The notes beneath the pieces are model-generated. The model was not told the DNA's origin. It worked only from the letters and a program-made list of their open reading frames with translations, and did not search any database. 61,828 bases of DNA from a virus. This document shows, piece by piece, positions 35,324 through 43,907 of the stretch. Made by a program: the position numbers and the translations under genes. Location of the stretch: positions 1 to 61,828 of IMG/VR virus record IMGVR_UViG_3300022821_000021; one strand, given 5' to 3'. How positions within the stretch are numbered: the stretch's first letter is position 1; every line of letters begins with the position of its first letter.

Positions 35324-36160
35324 ATGTCAAAAGACCTTTTAAAAGAAGCAATTGCTGACGCTAAAGCTGTTAGAGAAACTGCAATCGCAAACGCAAAATT
35401 AGTATTAGAAGAAACTTTTTCACCAAAAATCAAAGACATGATTTCAGCACATTTGAACGAAATGGATGATGATGATGTAGAAGATTTAGAAGATGATGAT
35501 CTTGAATTAGATGAAACTACAGAAGTAGCAGAAGATGTTACCGAAGTAAATGAATCTGATGACGAAGATGATGAAAAGGAAGATTCAAAGCCAGCAGAAG
35601 ACGATGACGATTCTGATTTAGAACTTGAATCTATTATCCGTGAGCTTGAAGAAGCTGAAGATGTAGCCACAGTACATGAATCTGACGTTGAAGATGATGC
35701 TGATGAAGAAAGCGATGACGAAGACGATGAATTGGATTTAGATGAAATCCTTCGCGAATTGGCCGAAGATGATTCTGTAGATGAAAGTAATGAAACTGCG
35801 ACGATGGAAACTGACTTGCAAGAAGCATACGACACAATCAGAACATTGAAAGATACACTTAACGAAGTAAACATTCTAAATGCTAAATTATTGTTCTCTA
35901 ATAAGTTGTTTAGATTACATAATCTTGATGAAAGTCAAAAGATGAGAATAATCGAAAACTTTGATGACGCTGATACACTTAAAGAAATTAAGTTGGTGTA
36001 CAAAACACTATCTCAATCGATGTCCAAAGCACCATCAAAGAAAGTTAAAATCGCTGAAGGCCTCGCGTCTAAGCCGATTGCCTCAACAAAACCAAAAGAA
36101 ATCATTACAGAAAGTAACGATTTTTCAGACCGCATGAAAAAGCTTGCAGGTCTAATCTAA
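35324..36160 (+). CDS. 22: Prohead scaffold/core protein gp22
   Basis: A 278-residue protein with a strong AAGGAGA site before ATG 35324. Residues about 45-165 are almost entirely Asp/Glu with Ser/Val, as in gp22-type cores. The N-terminus (KEAIADAKAVRETAIANAKL) and the region 170-235 (DLQEAYDTIRTLKDTLNEV, LLFSNKLFRLHNLDESQKM) are helical scaffold segments. The C-terminus ends DRMKKLAGLI, a common gp22-type ending. It is adjacent to the capsid gene. It should be degraded by gp21 during maturation. Confidence 0.88.
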   Translation: MSKDLLKEAIADAKAVRETAIANAKLVLEETFSPKIKDMISAHLNEMDDDDVEDLEDDDLELDETTEVAEDVTEVNESDDEDDEKEDSKPAEDDDDSDLELESIIRELEEAEDVATVHESDVEDDADEESDDEDDELDLDEILRELAEDDSVDESNETATMETDLQEAYDTIRTLKDTLNEVNILNAKLLFSNKLFRLHNLDESQKMRIIENFDDADTLKEIKLVYKTLSQSMSKAPSKKVKIAEGLASKPIASTKPKEIITESNDFSDRMKKLAGLI

Positions 36161-36181
36161 AAAACAGGAGAATTATTCATA

Positions 36182-37840
36182 ATGAATAAGAATATTTCAG
36201 AGCTCTTACAAGACTCAAACAAAACGTTTCGCGCTCAACGTGAACAAACACGTGCATACGTTGACAAATGGGCTCAATCGGGTCTATTGGAAGGTATCGA
36301 TGCTGAATATGAAAAGCATAATACCGCTATTCTATTAGAAAACCAGGCCCGTCAGTTGATGTATGAAGCATCTACTACTAATGCAGGTGAAAGTAACTCT
36401 AAAGAAGATTGGAATGGTGTAGCCCTTCCGCTTGTTAGACGTATTTTCGGCCAAATTAGTGCTAAAGAATTCGTTTCGGTTCAACCGATGAACTTGCCTT
36501 CAGGTCTAATTTTCTATTTGGATTTCAAATACGGTACTACACAAGACGGTAGTAGATTCACACAAGGTGCTGATATCATGGGTAACACCAGTGCATCATC
36601 AACGCCTTCAGGTGGTTTGTATGGAAAAGGTAAAGGTGGTTATTCGCTTAAGGCTGTAACCGCTAGTGCTGTAACCGTTACTACCGCTGCATCTGCATCA
36701 TGGGATGAAGTTGGGTTTGACGCTGCATTGTCAGCATCAGTAGCCGGTGGACTTATCGCTAAGATTTCACTTCCTCTAAGTGCGCTTAGCACCGATGTAG
36801 ATGTGAACGCTGTACAACACTTCGTTGTTGTTAGTGGGTCAATCATCGTTGATTCAACAAACTTACCTACTTATAACTTCGTTACTGACGCAAGTGGAAA
36901 TAGAACATACAACCAAGCTAACGCTGTGTCTGCATCGTTCTTCACTACACAAGCACTCGGTGCCGCTGTTCAAGCAAGTTCGGTAACTGTTACTTATTTC
37001 AACGATACTCGTAACGCTTACTCACGTGGCGATTTCGAAGATTCTGATCCAATTCAAGGTCCAACATCTGGTACGAACTTAAACATTCCAGAAATCAACG
37101 TTGAACTACGTCAAGAAGCTATCATAGCTAAGACACGTAAGTTGAAAGTTGTTTGGTCACCAGAATTCGCTCAAGACCTTAACGCTTATCACAGTATCGA
37201 TGCTGAAGCTGAATTAACTTCAATGCTTTCAGAATATGTTGCTATGGAAATTGACTTGGAAATCTTGTCAATGATTGAACAAGCAGCATTGCACATCGAC
37301 CAATGGTCAGCAGATTTAGGTTTCACTCTAAGTGGTACAGGCGCATCGGCAGCAGCAACTTCGGTTGGGGCAGCAGCGGCTTACACACAACAAACATGGT
37401 ATCAAACTCTTGGTACTAAAGTACAGAAGATTAGTAACAAGATTTACCAGTCTACCATGAGAGGAAACGCTAACTTTATTGTAGTTTCACCTGAAGTATC
37501 AACTATCTTGGAATCTATTCCTGGATATGCAGCTACTACAGATGGTACAGCTACAACATACGCAATGGGTGTTACTAAGGTTGGTTCGTTGGCCAATAGA
37601 TTCACTGTATACAAGAATCCATATTTCTTAGACAATGTTCTATTAATGGGATTCCGTGGTGCACAATTCTTGGAAACAGGTGCAGTTTATGCTCCATATA
37701 TTCCATTGATTATGACTCCTCTTGTATATGACCCAACTAACTTTACACCACGTAAAGGGGTTATGACACGTTACGCGAAAAAGGTAGTCCGTCCGGAATT
37801 TTTTGGGAAAATATATATCGGTGGCTTAGATACTGTTTAA
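36182..37840 (+). CDS. 23: Major capsid protein gp23
   Basis: A 552-residue protein of HK97 fold by homology. Signatures are VALPLVRRIFGQISAKEFVS and QPMNLPSGLIFYLDFKYG at about residues 80-120, and the C-terminal ARKVVRPEFFGKIYIGGL-like ending. A GGAG site lies 12 bases upstream. By position (T4 cleaves after Glu65), the likely maturation cut is after Glu62 in QLMYEA. The codon choice is noticeably richer in preferred C-ending codons than in neighbours, consistent with very high expression. A terminator follows. Confidence 0.95.
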   Translation: MNKNISELLQDSNKTFRAQREQTRAYVDKWAQSGLLEGIDAEYEKHNTAILLENQARQLMYEASTTNAGESNSKEDWNGVALPLVRRIFGQISAKEFVSVQPMNLPSGLIFYLDFKYGTTQDGSRFTQGADIMGNTSASSTPSGGLYGKGKGGYSLKAVTASAVTVTTAASASWDEVGFDAALSASVAGGLIAKISLPLSALSTDVDVNAVQHFVVVSGSIIVDSTNLPTYNFVTDASGNRTYNQANAVSASFFTTQALGAAVQASSVTVTYFNDTRNAYSRGDFEDSDPIQGPTSGTNLNIPEINVELRQEAIIAKTRKLKVVWSPEFAQDLNAYHSIDAEAELTSMLSEYVAMEIDLEILSMIEQAALHIDQWSADLGFTLSGTGASAAATSVGAAAAYTQQTWYQTLGTKVQKISNKIYQSTMRGNANFIVVSPEVSTILESIPGYAATTDGTATTYAMGVTKVGSLANRFTVYKNPYFLDNVLLMGFRGAQFLETGAVYAPYIPLIMTPLVYDPTNFTPRKGVMTRYAKKVVRPEFFGKIYIGGLDTV

Positions 37841-37870
37841 TCCTAACCCGATTAAAATATGAAAATAAAA

Positions 37871-37897
37871 AGGGAGAACTTCGGTTCTCCTTTTTTT
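37871..37897 (+). terminator. Rho-independent terminator after the capsid gene
   Basis: A perfect 7-bp stem GGAGAAC (37873-37879) and GTTCTCC (37884-37890) closed by a TTCG tetraloop is followed by seven T. It stands 30 bases behind the gp23 stop and before a new promoter-like element at 37911. Confidence 0.93.
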
Positions 37898-37910
37898 GTA
37901 CCTAATTTGA

Positions 37911-37918
37911 TATTTATA
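37911..37918 (+). promoter_or_regulatory. Late-promoter-like element after the capsid terminator
   Basis: TTTGATATTTATAATA follows the terminator by 13 bases and precedes ATG 37932 by 13. The terminator-promoter pair marks a unit border. Confidence 0.65.
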
Positions 37919-37931
37919 ATAGGGAAATAAT

Positions 37932-38330
37932 ATGGCAGCAGGAAACTATACATTCATAATAGAACAAGGTACTACAGTAGACTTTAGAATCGATTACAAA
38001 GATTCAACAGGGTCCGCTATTGACCTTACTGACTATGAAGCTAGGATGCAAATCAGAGATTCTAAGAAAGGTTCGAACTTGTACGCAAGTTTATCATCTT
38101 CTTTAACTACATGTGGTACGGGATTAAATTTAACCCCTACATCAGCATCAGCAACATTACCTAAAACATCTGGTAGTATAGGTGTATATATATCGGCGTA
38201 TTCATCCAGTCAATTCACGTTCGATAGAGCATACTATGATATAGAAATATATAGTGGGTCTGGTAATTGTGAATATGTATCCAGAATATTAGAAGGAAAA
38301 ATAAAACTATCCAAAGAGGTAACGTATTAA
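37932..38330 (+). CDS. Small beta-rich virion protein downstream of capsid
   Basis: A 132-residue protein. Its start (FIIEQGTTVDFRIDYKDSTG, then DLTDYEARMQIRD) matches a beta-domain widely seen in phage structural proteins, sometimes at the N-terminus of tail-tip or decoration proteins. The end reads RILEGKIKLSKEVTY. It is the first gene after the capsid terminator and behind its own TATTTATA element, so it may be head decoration or a fibre-base protein. Which one cannot be decided here. Confidence 0.68.
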   Translation: MAAGNYTFIIEQGTTVDFRIDYKDSTGSAIDLTDYEARMQIRDSKKGSNLYASLSSSLTTCGTGLNLTPTSASATLPKTSGSIGVYISAYSSSQFTFDRAYYDIEIYSGSGNCEYVSRILEGKIKLSKEVTY

Positions 38331-38560
38331 TGAATGTTTGTAAATGTGGTTGTGGTGGTACTACAAATAGTACCTGGTGTCGGGGTCATTGGCTCCGTGT
38401 AAATGATAGGTCCAGTATTATTAAAAAAAGAAATGCATCATCCTATCTTAATGCACAAAAAAATATAACATCGAATACCATTATTCCGGTGAAACGCGGA
38501 AAATCGATTAAACAAATAAATTCAATTCTCAAAAAAATTAATAAGGAACTAAGTAAGTGA
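38330..38560 (+). CDS. Small zinc-finger protein, possible homing-endonuclease remnant
   Basis: A 76-residue basic protein overlapping the previous stop (TAATG) and the next start (GTGA). CKCGCGGTT...WCRGHWLRV at residues 4-24 is the zinc-binding opening found at the N-terminus of many phage HNH homing endonucleases. The nuclease body is absent and the rest is Lys/Ile-rich (KQINSILKKINKEL). It is either a shortened relic kept in frame or a small DNA-binding protein. Confidence 0.55.
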   Translation: MNVCKCGCGGTTNSTWCRGHWLRVNDRSSIIKKRNASSYLNAQKNITSNTIIPVKRGKSIKQINSILKKINKELSK

Positions 38561-39714
38561 GTGTATCAATTCCAATTTGGCCAGGTAGTTCATCATTTTA
38601 TCCAGGAGATACTCCGTTTGGATTATATGATAGTGACACTACGTTTCAATGTGATGCCGAAGCCGTGGCCGTTTGGGCTGCAAAACGTCTTGGATATCCT
38701 ATAGTAGATATTGAATTACAGGCGTGTTCATTTTATGCTGTCTTCGAGGAAGCTGTAAATGAATATGGTGCTCAAGTCAATCAATTTAATATACGTGAAA
38801 ACCTATTGAATTTAAAGGGTGCATCAACCGGTTCCAATCTAACTCATAGAAACATAACACCTAACCTGTCACGTATTATAGACATTAGTAAAACTTATGG
38901 TAGTGAAGGTGGTTCTGGGGGAGATGTCACGTATAAGAGCGGCTCAATCAACGTGGTGGGTGGTAAACAGACCTATGACCTACAGGCACTTTGGGCCGAT
39001 GTATCGGAAAGTGGAAATAGAATAGAAGTTAAACGTGTGTTTCATGAAGCATCGCCTGCTATAACACGATTCTTTGACCCATATATGGGCTCCGGCCAAG
39101 GAACATCTCAAATGCTATCGGGATTCGGTTGGGGGCAATTTAGTCCCGCAGTTAATTATTTAATGATGCCGATGTATGATGACTTACTAAGAATGCAGTC
39201 TATTGAATTTAATGATACAATTAGACGATCTGCTTTTAGTTTCAATATAAAAAATAATCAAGTAACTATATTCCCGCGACCAACAAGTACATCAAATTAC
39301 GATCTTTGGTTCCATTATATAGTTAACAGTGACCGGTCAAATCCATTCGGACCAACAGGCGGTCAAGGTGAAATATCAGACTATTCGAATGTGCCATATG
39401 ATAACATGGTATACTCTCAAATAAATGACCCTGGAAAACAATGGATACGTAAGTATACAGTTGCGTTAGTTAAAGAATTATTAGGTAACATAAGAAGTAA
39501 GTATAGTTCTATTCCTATTCCAGGGGCTGATGTAACGCTTGACGGTGATACACTTCGTACAGAAGGCGCAACTGAAAAGGAAAATCTTGTAGCTCAATTG
39601 AGAGAAGATTTAGAAGCTGCTTCAAGTAGAAATACAATGGAACAGCAAAAAGATATATCTGAATTTCAACAAGATACTTTAGGTCGAATTCCACTTGGTA
39701 TATACTTAGGATAA
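38557..39714 (+). CDS. 13: Neck protein, gp13-like
   Basis: A 385-residue protein starting at GTG 38557 overlapping the previous stop. Residues about 20-75 (AEAVAVWAAKRLGYPIVDIELQ, then VNEYGAQVNQFNIRENLLNLKG) and the C-terminal block (KELLGNIRSKYSSIPIPG, VTLDGDTLRTEGATEKENLV, LREDLE) match neck proteins of cyanophage-type T4 relatives. gp13 with gp14 seals the filled head and docks the tail. The order capsid - 13 - 14 - 15 supports it. Confidence 0.72.
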   Translation: MSVSIPIWPGSSSFYPGDTPFGLYDSDTTFQCDAEAVAVWAAKRLGYPIVDIELQACSFYAVFEEAVNEYGAQVNQFNIRENLLNLKGASTGSNLTHRNITPNLSRIIDISKTYGSEGGSGGDVTYKSGSINVVGGKQTYDLQALWADVSESGNRIEVKRVFHEASPAITRFFDPYMGSGQGTSQMLSGFGWGQFSPAVNYLMMPMYDDLLRMQSIEFNDTIRRSAFSFNIKNNQVTIFPRPTSTSNYDLWFHYIVNSDRSNPFGPTGGQGEISDYSNVPYDNMVYSQINDPGKQWIRKYTVALVKELLGNIRSKYSSIPIPGADVTLDGDTLRTEGATEKENLVAQLREDLEAASSRNTMEQQKDISEFQQDTLGRIPLGIYLG

Positions 39715-39721
39715 AATTATA

Positions 39722-40240
39722 ATGTGTGCAATGTATGGTGGCGAAAGGGATATCTCTCTTTTCAGACATTTAAATAAAGAACTTATCAATAACATCATCG
39801 ATGTTACTGTAGATGTATTTAAGCTATCCATCACAGATGTACAAGAAAGTCTATATGATGAAGCTATAAATAAAGTATATAAGCAGCCTGTTAGAATACC
39901 ATGTTTAATTGGTAGAGATGATCAACAATGGAATTCAGATGACTTCGGGTCAGATGTAAACCAATCCATGACATTTGCATTTTTACGTGACACGTTAAAA
40001 GATGACGCGGACATTGTTATGGAAATAGGTGATATTATAAAATGGAATGAAAATTTCTGGGAAGTAGGTGGGATTATTGAAAATCAATTTGTGGTAGGAA
40101 AGAATCCTGATACTGATCATGTTGGTGGTACATTTGGTGGCAATCATTCAATCATATGTAGTGCTCATTTAACAAGACGTTCAAATCTTTCAATTGAAAG
40201 AACAAACACTGGAAATCCAGATAATCTATATTACAGCTAA
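39722..40240 (+). CDS. 14: Neck protein, gp14-like
   Basis: A 172-residue protein. GGERDISLFRHLNKELIN near the N-terminus and a central VRIPCLIGRDDQ, then EIGDIIKWNENFWEVGGII segment, resemble neck and head-completion proteins of T4 relatives. It starts at ATG 39722, with a second ATG at 39731 closer to the conserved part. It overlaps the gp15-like gene by one base. Assignment leans on position between gp13- and gp15-like genes. Confidence 0.65.
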   Translation: MCAMYGGERDISLFRHLNKELINNIIDVTVDVFKLSITDVQESLYDEAINKVYKQPVRIPCLIGRDDQQWNSDDFGSDVNQSMTFAFLRDTLKDDADIVMEIGDIIKWNENFWEVGGIIENQFVVGKNPDTDHVGGTFGGNHSIICSAHLTRRSNLSIERTNTGNPDNLYYS

Positions 40241-41640
40241 TGGCAAAGAAACCAACTGCAAACAAGTCTAAACAAGAAACGGTAAATAGAGCCAATGTTA
40301 TTAGAAGAAATGATGACGTTGCAAATATTACCGTAGGACTTTACGAGCATGATGAAGCCGTGAAGTATTATATAGATAATCATATAAAGCCACATGTAGT
40401 TGATAGTAATAACGAATCATCAATGGTGCCTGTTATCTATGGCAGCCCAGAAAGATGGAAATCAGTACAAAAAACTACATTCTATAGAGATAAAGAAGGA
40501 AAGACACAAGTACCTCTTATCATGTATAAGCGCACATCCATTGAAAAGGATAGAAGTTTATCACGTAATGTAGATGCAAATAATCCTCAAATTCATCAGT
40601 ACATAACAAACCAACGTTCACCGGTTAATAAGTATGATGACATAGATAGGTTAATTGGTAGAATTCCAGTAAGGGAATTACATAGAGTTGTTGTTCCTGA
40701 TTATGTAACTTTAACATATGAATTTATTATTTGGACTGATTTCATCGGCCAAATGAATAAAATTATTGAAGCTATAAATTATGCAGAAGGCGCCTTCTGG
40801 GGCGACCCAAAACGTTTTATTTTTTCAACAGCAATTGATAATTTTTCAAACACGGTAGAAGTAAATCAAGGTGAAGATAGAGCAATTCGAACTTCATTTT
40901 CGTTACAATTACGTGGATATATTATACCTGATAATATACAGAAAGCTGCCACAGAACAAAGTCAAAAGGTATTTACCAGAGCCGTTGTTCATTTTGGTGA
41001 AAGTGTAGATGGTAATTTGATTACTCAAAACAACTCATTGCTTACAGTAGGCGGCGGCCAACCAAACGGTACCGGGGTAGGCGGGAATGCAACAATTAAT
41101 ATTAATGGTGTGTTGTATTCACTTGTTCCTGCATCTACAACCGAAGACATACCTGTTATTAATACTGCAGCCGATCCAGTCGGAGAAATAAGCGCGAGTA
41201 ATGTATTAATCGATGATGTTACATTTTCAGTATTGAATCCAGATTCAAGTGTAATTACTTCATCTCAATTCGTATATAGCTCAAGTTATGAAATTGACAT
41301 TAACAGTTATTGTTACCCCGCCCAATTATCATTAAGTTTTCCCGATGGAACAACTGATTCATATAGTATTGCTTCATCGGGAAGTCTAGCAGTCAGTATA
41401 GACCCTGAACTCGTAATTTCATTGGCTGGAACGGAAACAACATATACATTCATATCACCTGCTTGGTCTGGTTCATATACAGTAACGTCACAAAGTTTAG
41501 CAGGTGCCGGCTCAATATCAACTGTTGTAGTTGATGGCAATCCAGCATCTGGTTCATTTATTTCTCAATCTATTGCAGCATCGGTTTCATCTAGTTTTAG
41601 TATTTCCGGTTCTGTTACATCGGTTACACTTACATTTTAA
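40240..41640 (+). CDS. 15: Tail completion/sheath stabiliser gp15-like with C-terminal extension
   Basis: A 466-residue protein. Residues about 60-250 follow T4 gp15: VPVIYGSPERWKSVQ, then IPVRELHRVVVPDYVTLTYE, FIIWTDFIGQMNKIIEAINY, FIFSTAIDN and FSLQLRGYIIP. gp15 caps the tail tube and sheath. Beyond residue 270 come about 195 residues of Gly/Ser/Thr-rich beta sequence not present in T4 gp15, ending FSISGSVTSVTLTF. That ending resembles a micro-ORF just downstream. The extension may hold whiskers or adhesins. Confidence 0.72.
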   Translation: MAKKPTANKSKQETVNRANVIRRNDDVANITVGLYEHDEAVKYYIDNHIKPHVVDSNNESSMVPVIYGSPERWKSVQKTTFYRDKEGKTQVPLIMYKRTSIEKDRSLSRNVDANNPQIHQYITNQRSPVNKYDDIDRLIGRIPVRELHRVVVPDYVTLTYEFIIWTDFIGQMNKIIEAINYAEGAFWGDPKRFIFSTAIDNFSNTVEVNQGEDRAIRTSFSLQLRGYIIPDNIQKAATEQSQKVFTRAVVHFGESVDGNLITQNNSLLTVGGGQPNGTGVGGNATININGVLYSLVPASTTEDIPVINTAADPVGEISASNVLIDDVTFSVLNPDSSVITSSQFVYSSSYEIDINSYCYPAQLSLSFPDGTTDSYSIASSGSLAVSIDPELVISLAGTETTYTFISPAWSGSYTVTSQSLAGAGSISTVVVDGNPASGSFISQSIAASVSSSFSISGSVTSVTLTF

Positions 41641-41646
41641 TCCACT

Positions 41647-41763
41647 ATGAATTTACACAGAATCTTATTTATTAATCAAGGTAGGAAGCCGGCCTCAGCA
41701 CGTTTGGCAGATATTACGTTCGACATCACGGGCACGGTTACTACCTTAACTTTGGAGTTCTAA
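41647..41763 (+). CDS. 38-codon micro-ORF, possible transferred tail of a foreign upstream gene
   Basis: ATG 41647 to TAA 41761-41763. The last 14 residues FDITGTVTTLTLEF resemble the last 14 of the gp15-like gene just upstream (FSISGSVTSVTLTF). The DNA is more GC-rich than the gp15 gene and overlaps the next adhesin ATG as TAATG. It may be untranslated: a relic of a donor phage's upstream gene carried in with the adhesin cassette. Confidence 0.4.
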   Translation: MNLHRILFINQGRKPASARLADITFDITGTVTTLTLEF

Positions 41764-42578
41764 TGGCGAAGCGATACTACCTTTTTGGGCATGAGGCAGC
41801 GCCAGCGTTCACGCCGATACTTGATACGTATCCAGGCGCGAATCTTGCGTATTCAAGTGCAAGAAAACTAAAAAATACAGCTACTTACGCTTATAAACTA
41901 TCCAATTCTTCTGGCACATTGGATGTAGGATTTATAGGTGAAGATGTGGATGACGTGTTGGCGCAAACATTTTCCAACCTTGACGGCGGGATTACCTATG
42001 TTGATATAATTTACGACCAGTCTGGTAATGCTAGGGACGCTGTTTTCTTAGCCGGGAAAAAGCCATATTTCAAAAACGGAGTGTTTTATGATGTTTCCGG
42101 GAAGCCTGCCATAAGTGCTGAACTAGGCACTATGTACTATGATTATCCATCTTCTTTTGTTACCAATGCTCTTTTTTGTGCTATAAAACCAGTCGCCCAA
42201 TCCGCACAGAATTACATATTGTCCGGCGCATTGCTTTCATATGGCTACTCAATTGGCGGTACCTCTGCCGGGAGGTTCCCATTCGTCGCAAAGGGGGCAC
42301 AAAATTTGTTTTCAATTGACACTGTTGCTAGTAATTCCCCCTACATAGAGACCTTTGTAAACTATGGGCCAACCAATAGCATCTACATAAACAATTCCCA
42401 AACAACTAATTCCGATGTCATAAAAGACATCACAATAACTTCTCTTTTTAGGCCACCATCTTCAATTGGCCGTGGGTTCAGGTCTTGTATGGCCGAGATA
42501 ATTACGTACGAAACAGACCAATTTTCAAACGAGGCCGGGATTAGGGCAAACATCAACAATTACTACACGATTTATTAA
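41763..42578 (+). CDS. Receptor-binding/adhesin cassette, arabinofuranosidase-type lectin fold
   Basis: A 271-residue protein. LDTYPGANLAYSSARKLKN, IGFIGEDVDDVLAQTF-like text and VDIIYDQSGNARDAVF match the N-terminal part of AbfB-type arabinofuranosidase domains, which occur often in phage tail adhesins. The N-terminal GHEAAPAF is shared with the gene at 43137. The base composition is richer in GC than surrounding genes. It is probably a tail-bound carbohydrate-recognition protein. Catalysis is not evident. Confidence 0.65.
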   Translation: MAKRYYLFGHEAAPAFTPILDTYPGANLAYSSARKLKNTATYAYKLSNSSGTLDVGFIGEDVDDVLAQTFSNLDGGITYVDIIYDQSGNARDAVFLAGKKPYFKNGVFYDVSGKPAISAELGTMYYDYPSSFVTNALFCAIKPVAQSAQNYILSGALLSYGYSIGGTSAGRFPFVAKGAQNLFSIDTVASNSPYIETFVNYGPTNSIYINNSQTTNSDVIKDITITSLFRPPSSIGRGFRSCMAEIITYETDQFSNEAGIRANINNYYTIY

Positions 42579-42587
42579 AATCAAATC

Positions 42588-42635
42588 ATGGCATTTACAT
42601 TAGAACAAAGGCGTACACTTTCGCTGGACAAGAAA
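42588..42635 (+). repeat. Direct repeat, copy 1 (partner at 43860-43907)
   Basis: The 48-base copies differ at two positions and each marks the 3' edge of an adhesin cassette. The region after them (TTATAATCAAT to TGATATTTATA) is also conserved, so recombination could use the whole block. Confidence 0.85.
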
Positions 42636-42671
42636 ACCACCGAACGCATCGCGGGCACCATGAAGAACTGA
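42588..42671 (+). CDS. 27-residue micro-ORF, copy 1 of a repeated element
   Basis: ATG 42588 to TGA 42669-42671. The product MAFTLEQRRTLSLDKK plus 11 residues is nearly identical to the micro-ORF at 43860. The first 48 bases of each copy differ at two sites. It stands at the 3' end of an adhesin cassette and precedes a TATTTATA element. It may be a short attachment peptide, or the residual start of a gene whose body was lost. Confidence 0.45.
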   Translation: MAFTLEQRRTLSLDKKTTERIAGTMKN

Positions 42672-42690
42672 TTATAATCAATCTAATTGA

Positions 42691-42698
42691 TATTTATA
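42691..42698 (+). promoter_or_regulatory. Late-promoter-like element
   Basis: ATTGATATTTATATAA, 11 bases before ATG 42710. Its upstream flank TTATAATCAAT is repeated at 43966. Confidence 0.6.
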
Positions 42699-42709
42699 TA
42701 AAATAACAA

Positions 42710-43135
42710 ATGTCTTTAATAATACGCGTAAATAATATACCAACCGGTTCAATTAATGTGAATAATACTCCATTCACTACAATAATACCAACCGGGTCAG
42801 TTAATATACAAGTAGTAAATGGAACAGGATCATTAGTAGGTGAATTATCAGGGTCTCAATGGCTAGTACCTGACGTACATTATGTTGATATGATTTCATT
42901 GGGATCGAATACATCATATGCAACGACAGCATCATTTAGAGATTCATCAACGCTTACAGTTGCAACACAATCAATTGTTAATGGAACTATTGATTCCGGT
43001 TCATTATACATTTCAAGTTCAAATGGATTAAGTGAATTTATATCACAAAGTATTTCAGATGGTGATGCAATTCAATTCAATTATACACCAACCGATACAG
43101 GTTCGGTATTTAAGGTTCTTTTAAATTTAGAATAA
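42710..43135 (+). CDS. Small Ser/Thr-rich fibre-like protein
   Basis: A 141-residue protein starting 11 bases after a TATTTATA element. It repeats PTGSxNV-type units (PTGSINVNN, PTGSVNIQVVNGTGS) and ends in a beta domain. The base composition is AT-rich like the older part of the genome, unlike the cassettes on both sides. It is probably a fibre or adhesin-adapter. The family is not recognised. Confidence 0.6.
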   Translation: MSLIIRVNNIPTGSINVNNTPFTTIIPTGSVNIQVVNGTGSLVGELSGSQWLVPDVHYVDMISLGSNTSYATTASFRDSSTLTVATQSIVNGTIDSGSLYISSSNGLSEFISQSISDGDAIQFNYTPTDTGSVFKVLLNLE

Positions 43136-43136
43136 T

Positions 43137-43850
43137 ATGGCGAGAATTTATCATTCATGGCATGGGCATGAGGCAACGCCACCTTTTGCGAATGACTATT
43201 CATTTTACGAGTCTTCGATTTGGAGAATGACGGGTGCGACTTGTTTAGCAAATGTTGCCCCCGGCGATTCGTGGGCCTTATCAATGTGGATTAAAACATC
43301 TGTTGCATTTGCTACTGAATTGCCATTTTTGACAATGGTATCCACGCCGGGTGCCGGTTATTGGCGGCTTCGTTTTGCCCCGACCTATATCTATTTTGAC
43401 CACCTTGTACAATTTGGCGGCAACCTAAGAAACAGGATAATAACAAGTTATGGGATAAATGACAACACTTGGCACCATGTGGCTGTTATTGCTAATAGCT
43501 ACACATACGACTTTGCCGATGTTGATTTATATATTGATGGTCTTGCGGTGGGCAGTAAATTCACCCAGATCACGCCCGCATCGCTGCCTTGGTCAGCAAC
43601 GGGGGATGCTGAGATATTGGCGTCGAGCAAATCAGGGGAGATATATTTAGACGAGTGGGCATTTTTTGACTATGCCCCGGCCATTGCGGACCTATACAAT
43701 GGCGGCACCCCCGGCAATTTAGACCTACTCCCGACCAGCCCGTTAAACTGGCTGAGGGGCGAAAACAACCTAACAGATTCCGGCACTTTAGCAGACACAA
43801 TAACCCAGGTTAGTACCAACCCGCCAATCTACTCAACTGACGTACCATAA
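43137..43850 (+). CDS. LamG/concanavalin-like adhesin cassette
   Basis: A 237-residue protein one base after the previous stop. It carries the lectin pattern ALSMWIKTSVAFATELPFLT, TWHHVAVIANSY, DLYIDGLAVGS and EIYLDEWAFFDYAPA. The opening WHGHEATPPF matches the N-terminus of the 41763 gene, although the rest differs. GC content is clearly higher than that of flanking genes. It is likely a sugar-binding tail protein acquired as a module. Confidence 0.68.
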   Translation: MARIYHSWHGHEATPPFANDYSFYESSIWRMTGATCLANVAPGDSWALSMWIKTSVAFATELPFLTMVSTPGAGYWRLRFAPTYIYFDHLVQFGGNLRNRIITSYGINDNTWHHVAVIANSYTYDFADVDLYIDGLAVGSKFTQITPASLPWSATGDAEILASSKSGEIYLDEWAFFDYAPAIADLYNGGTPGNLDLLPTSPLNWLRGENNLTDSGTLADTITQVSTNPPIYSTDVP

Positions 43851-43859
43851 TCTAACATC

Positions 43860-43907
43860 ATGGCATTTACATTAGAACAACGGCGGACACTTTCGCTGGA
43901 CAAGAAA
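43860..43907 (+). repeat. Direct repeat, copy 2 (partner at 42588-42635)
   Basis: The second copy of the 48-base block, at the right edge of the LamG cassette. Its first 14 bases also begin the gene at 48066. Confidence 0.85.

Noticed and set aside
35308-35874. 188-codon minus-strand ORF, serine-rich
   Set aside because: It is the antisense reading of the GAT/GAA-rich acidic scaffold gene. The Ser-rich content follows from that, and no motif or ribosome site supports it.
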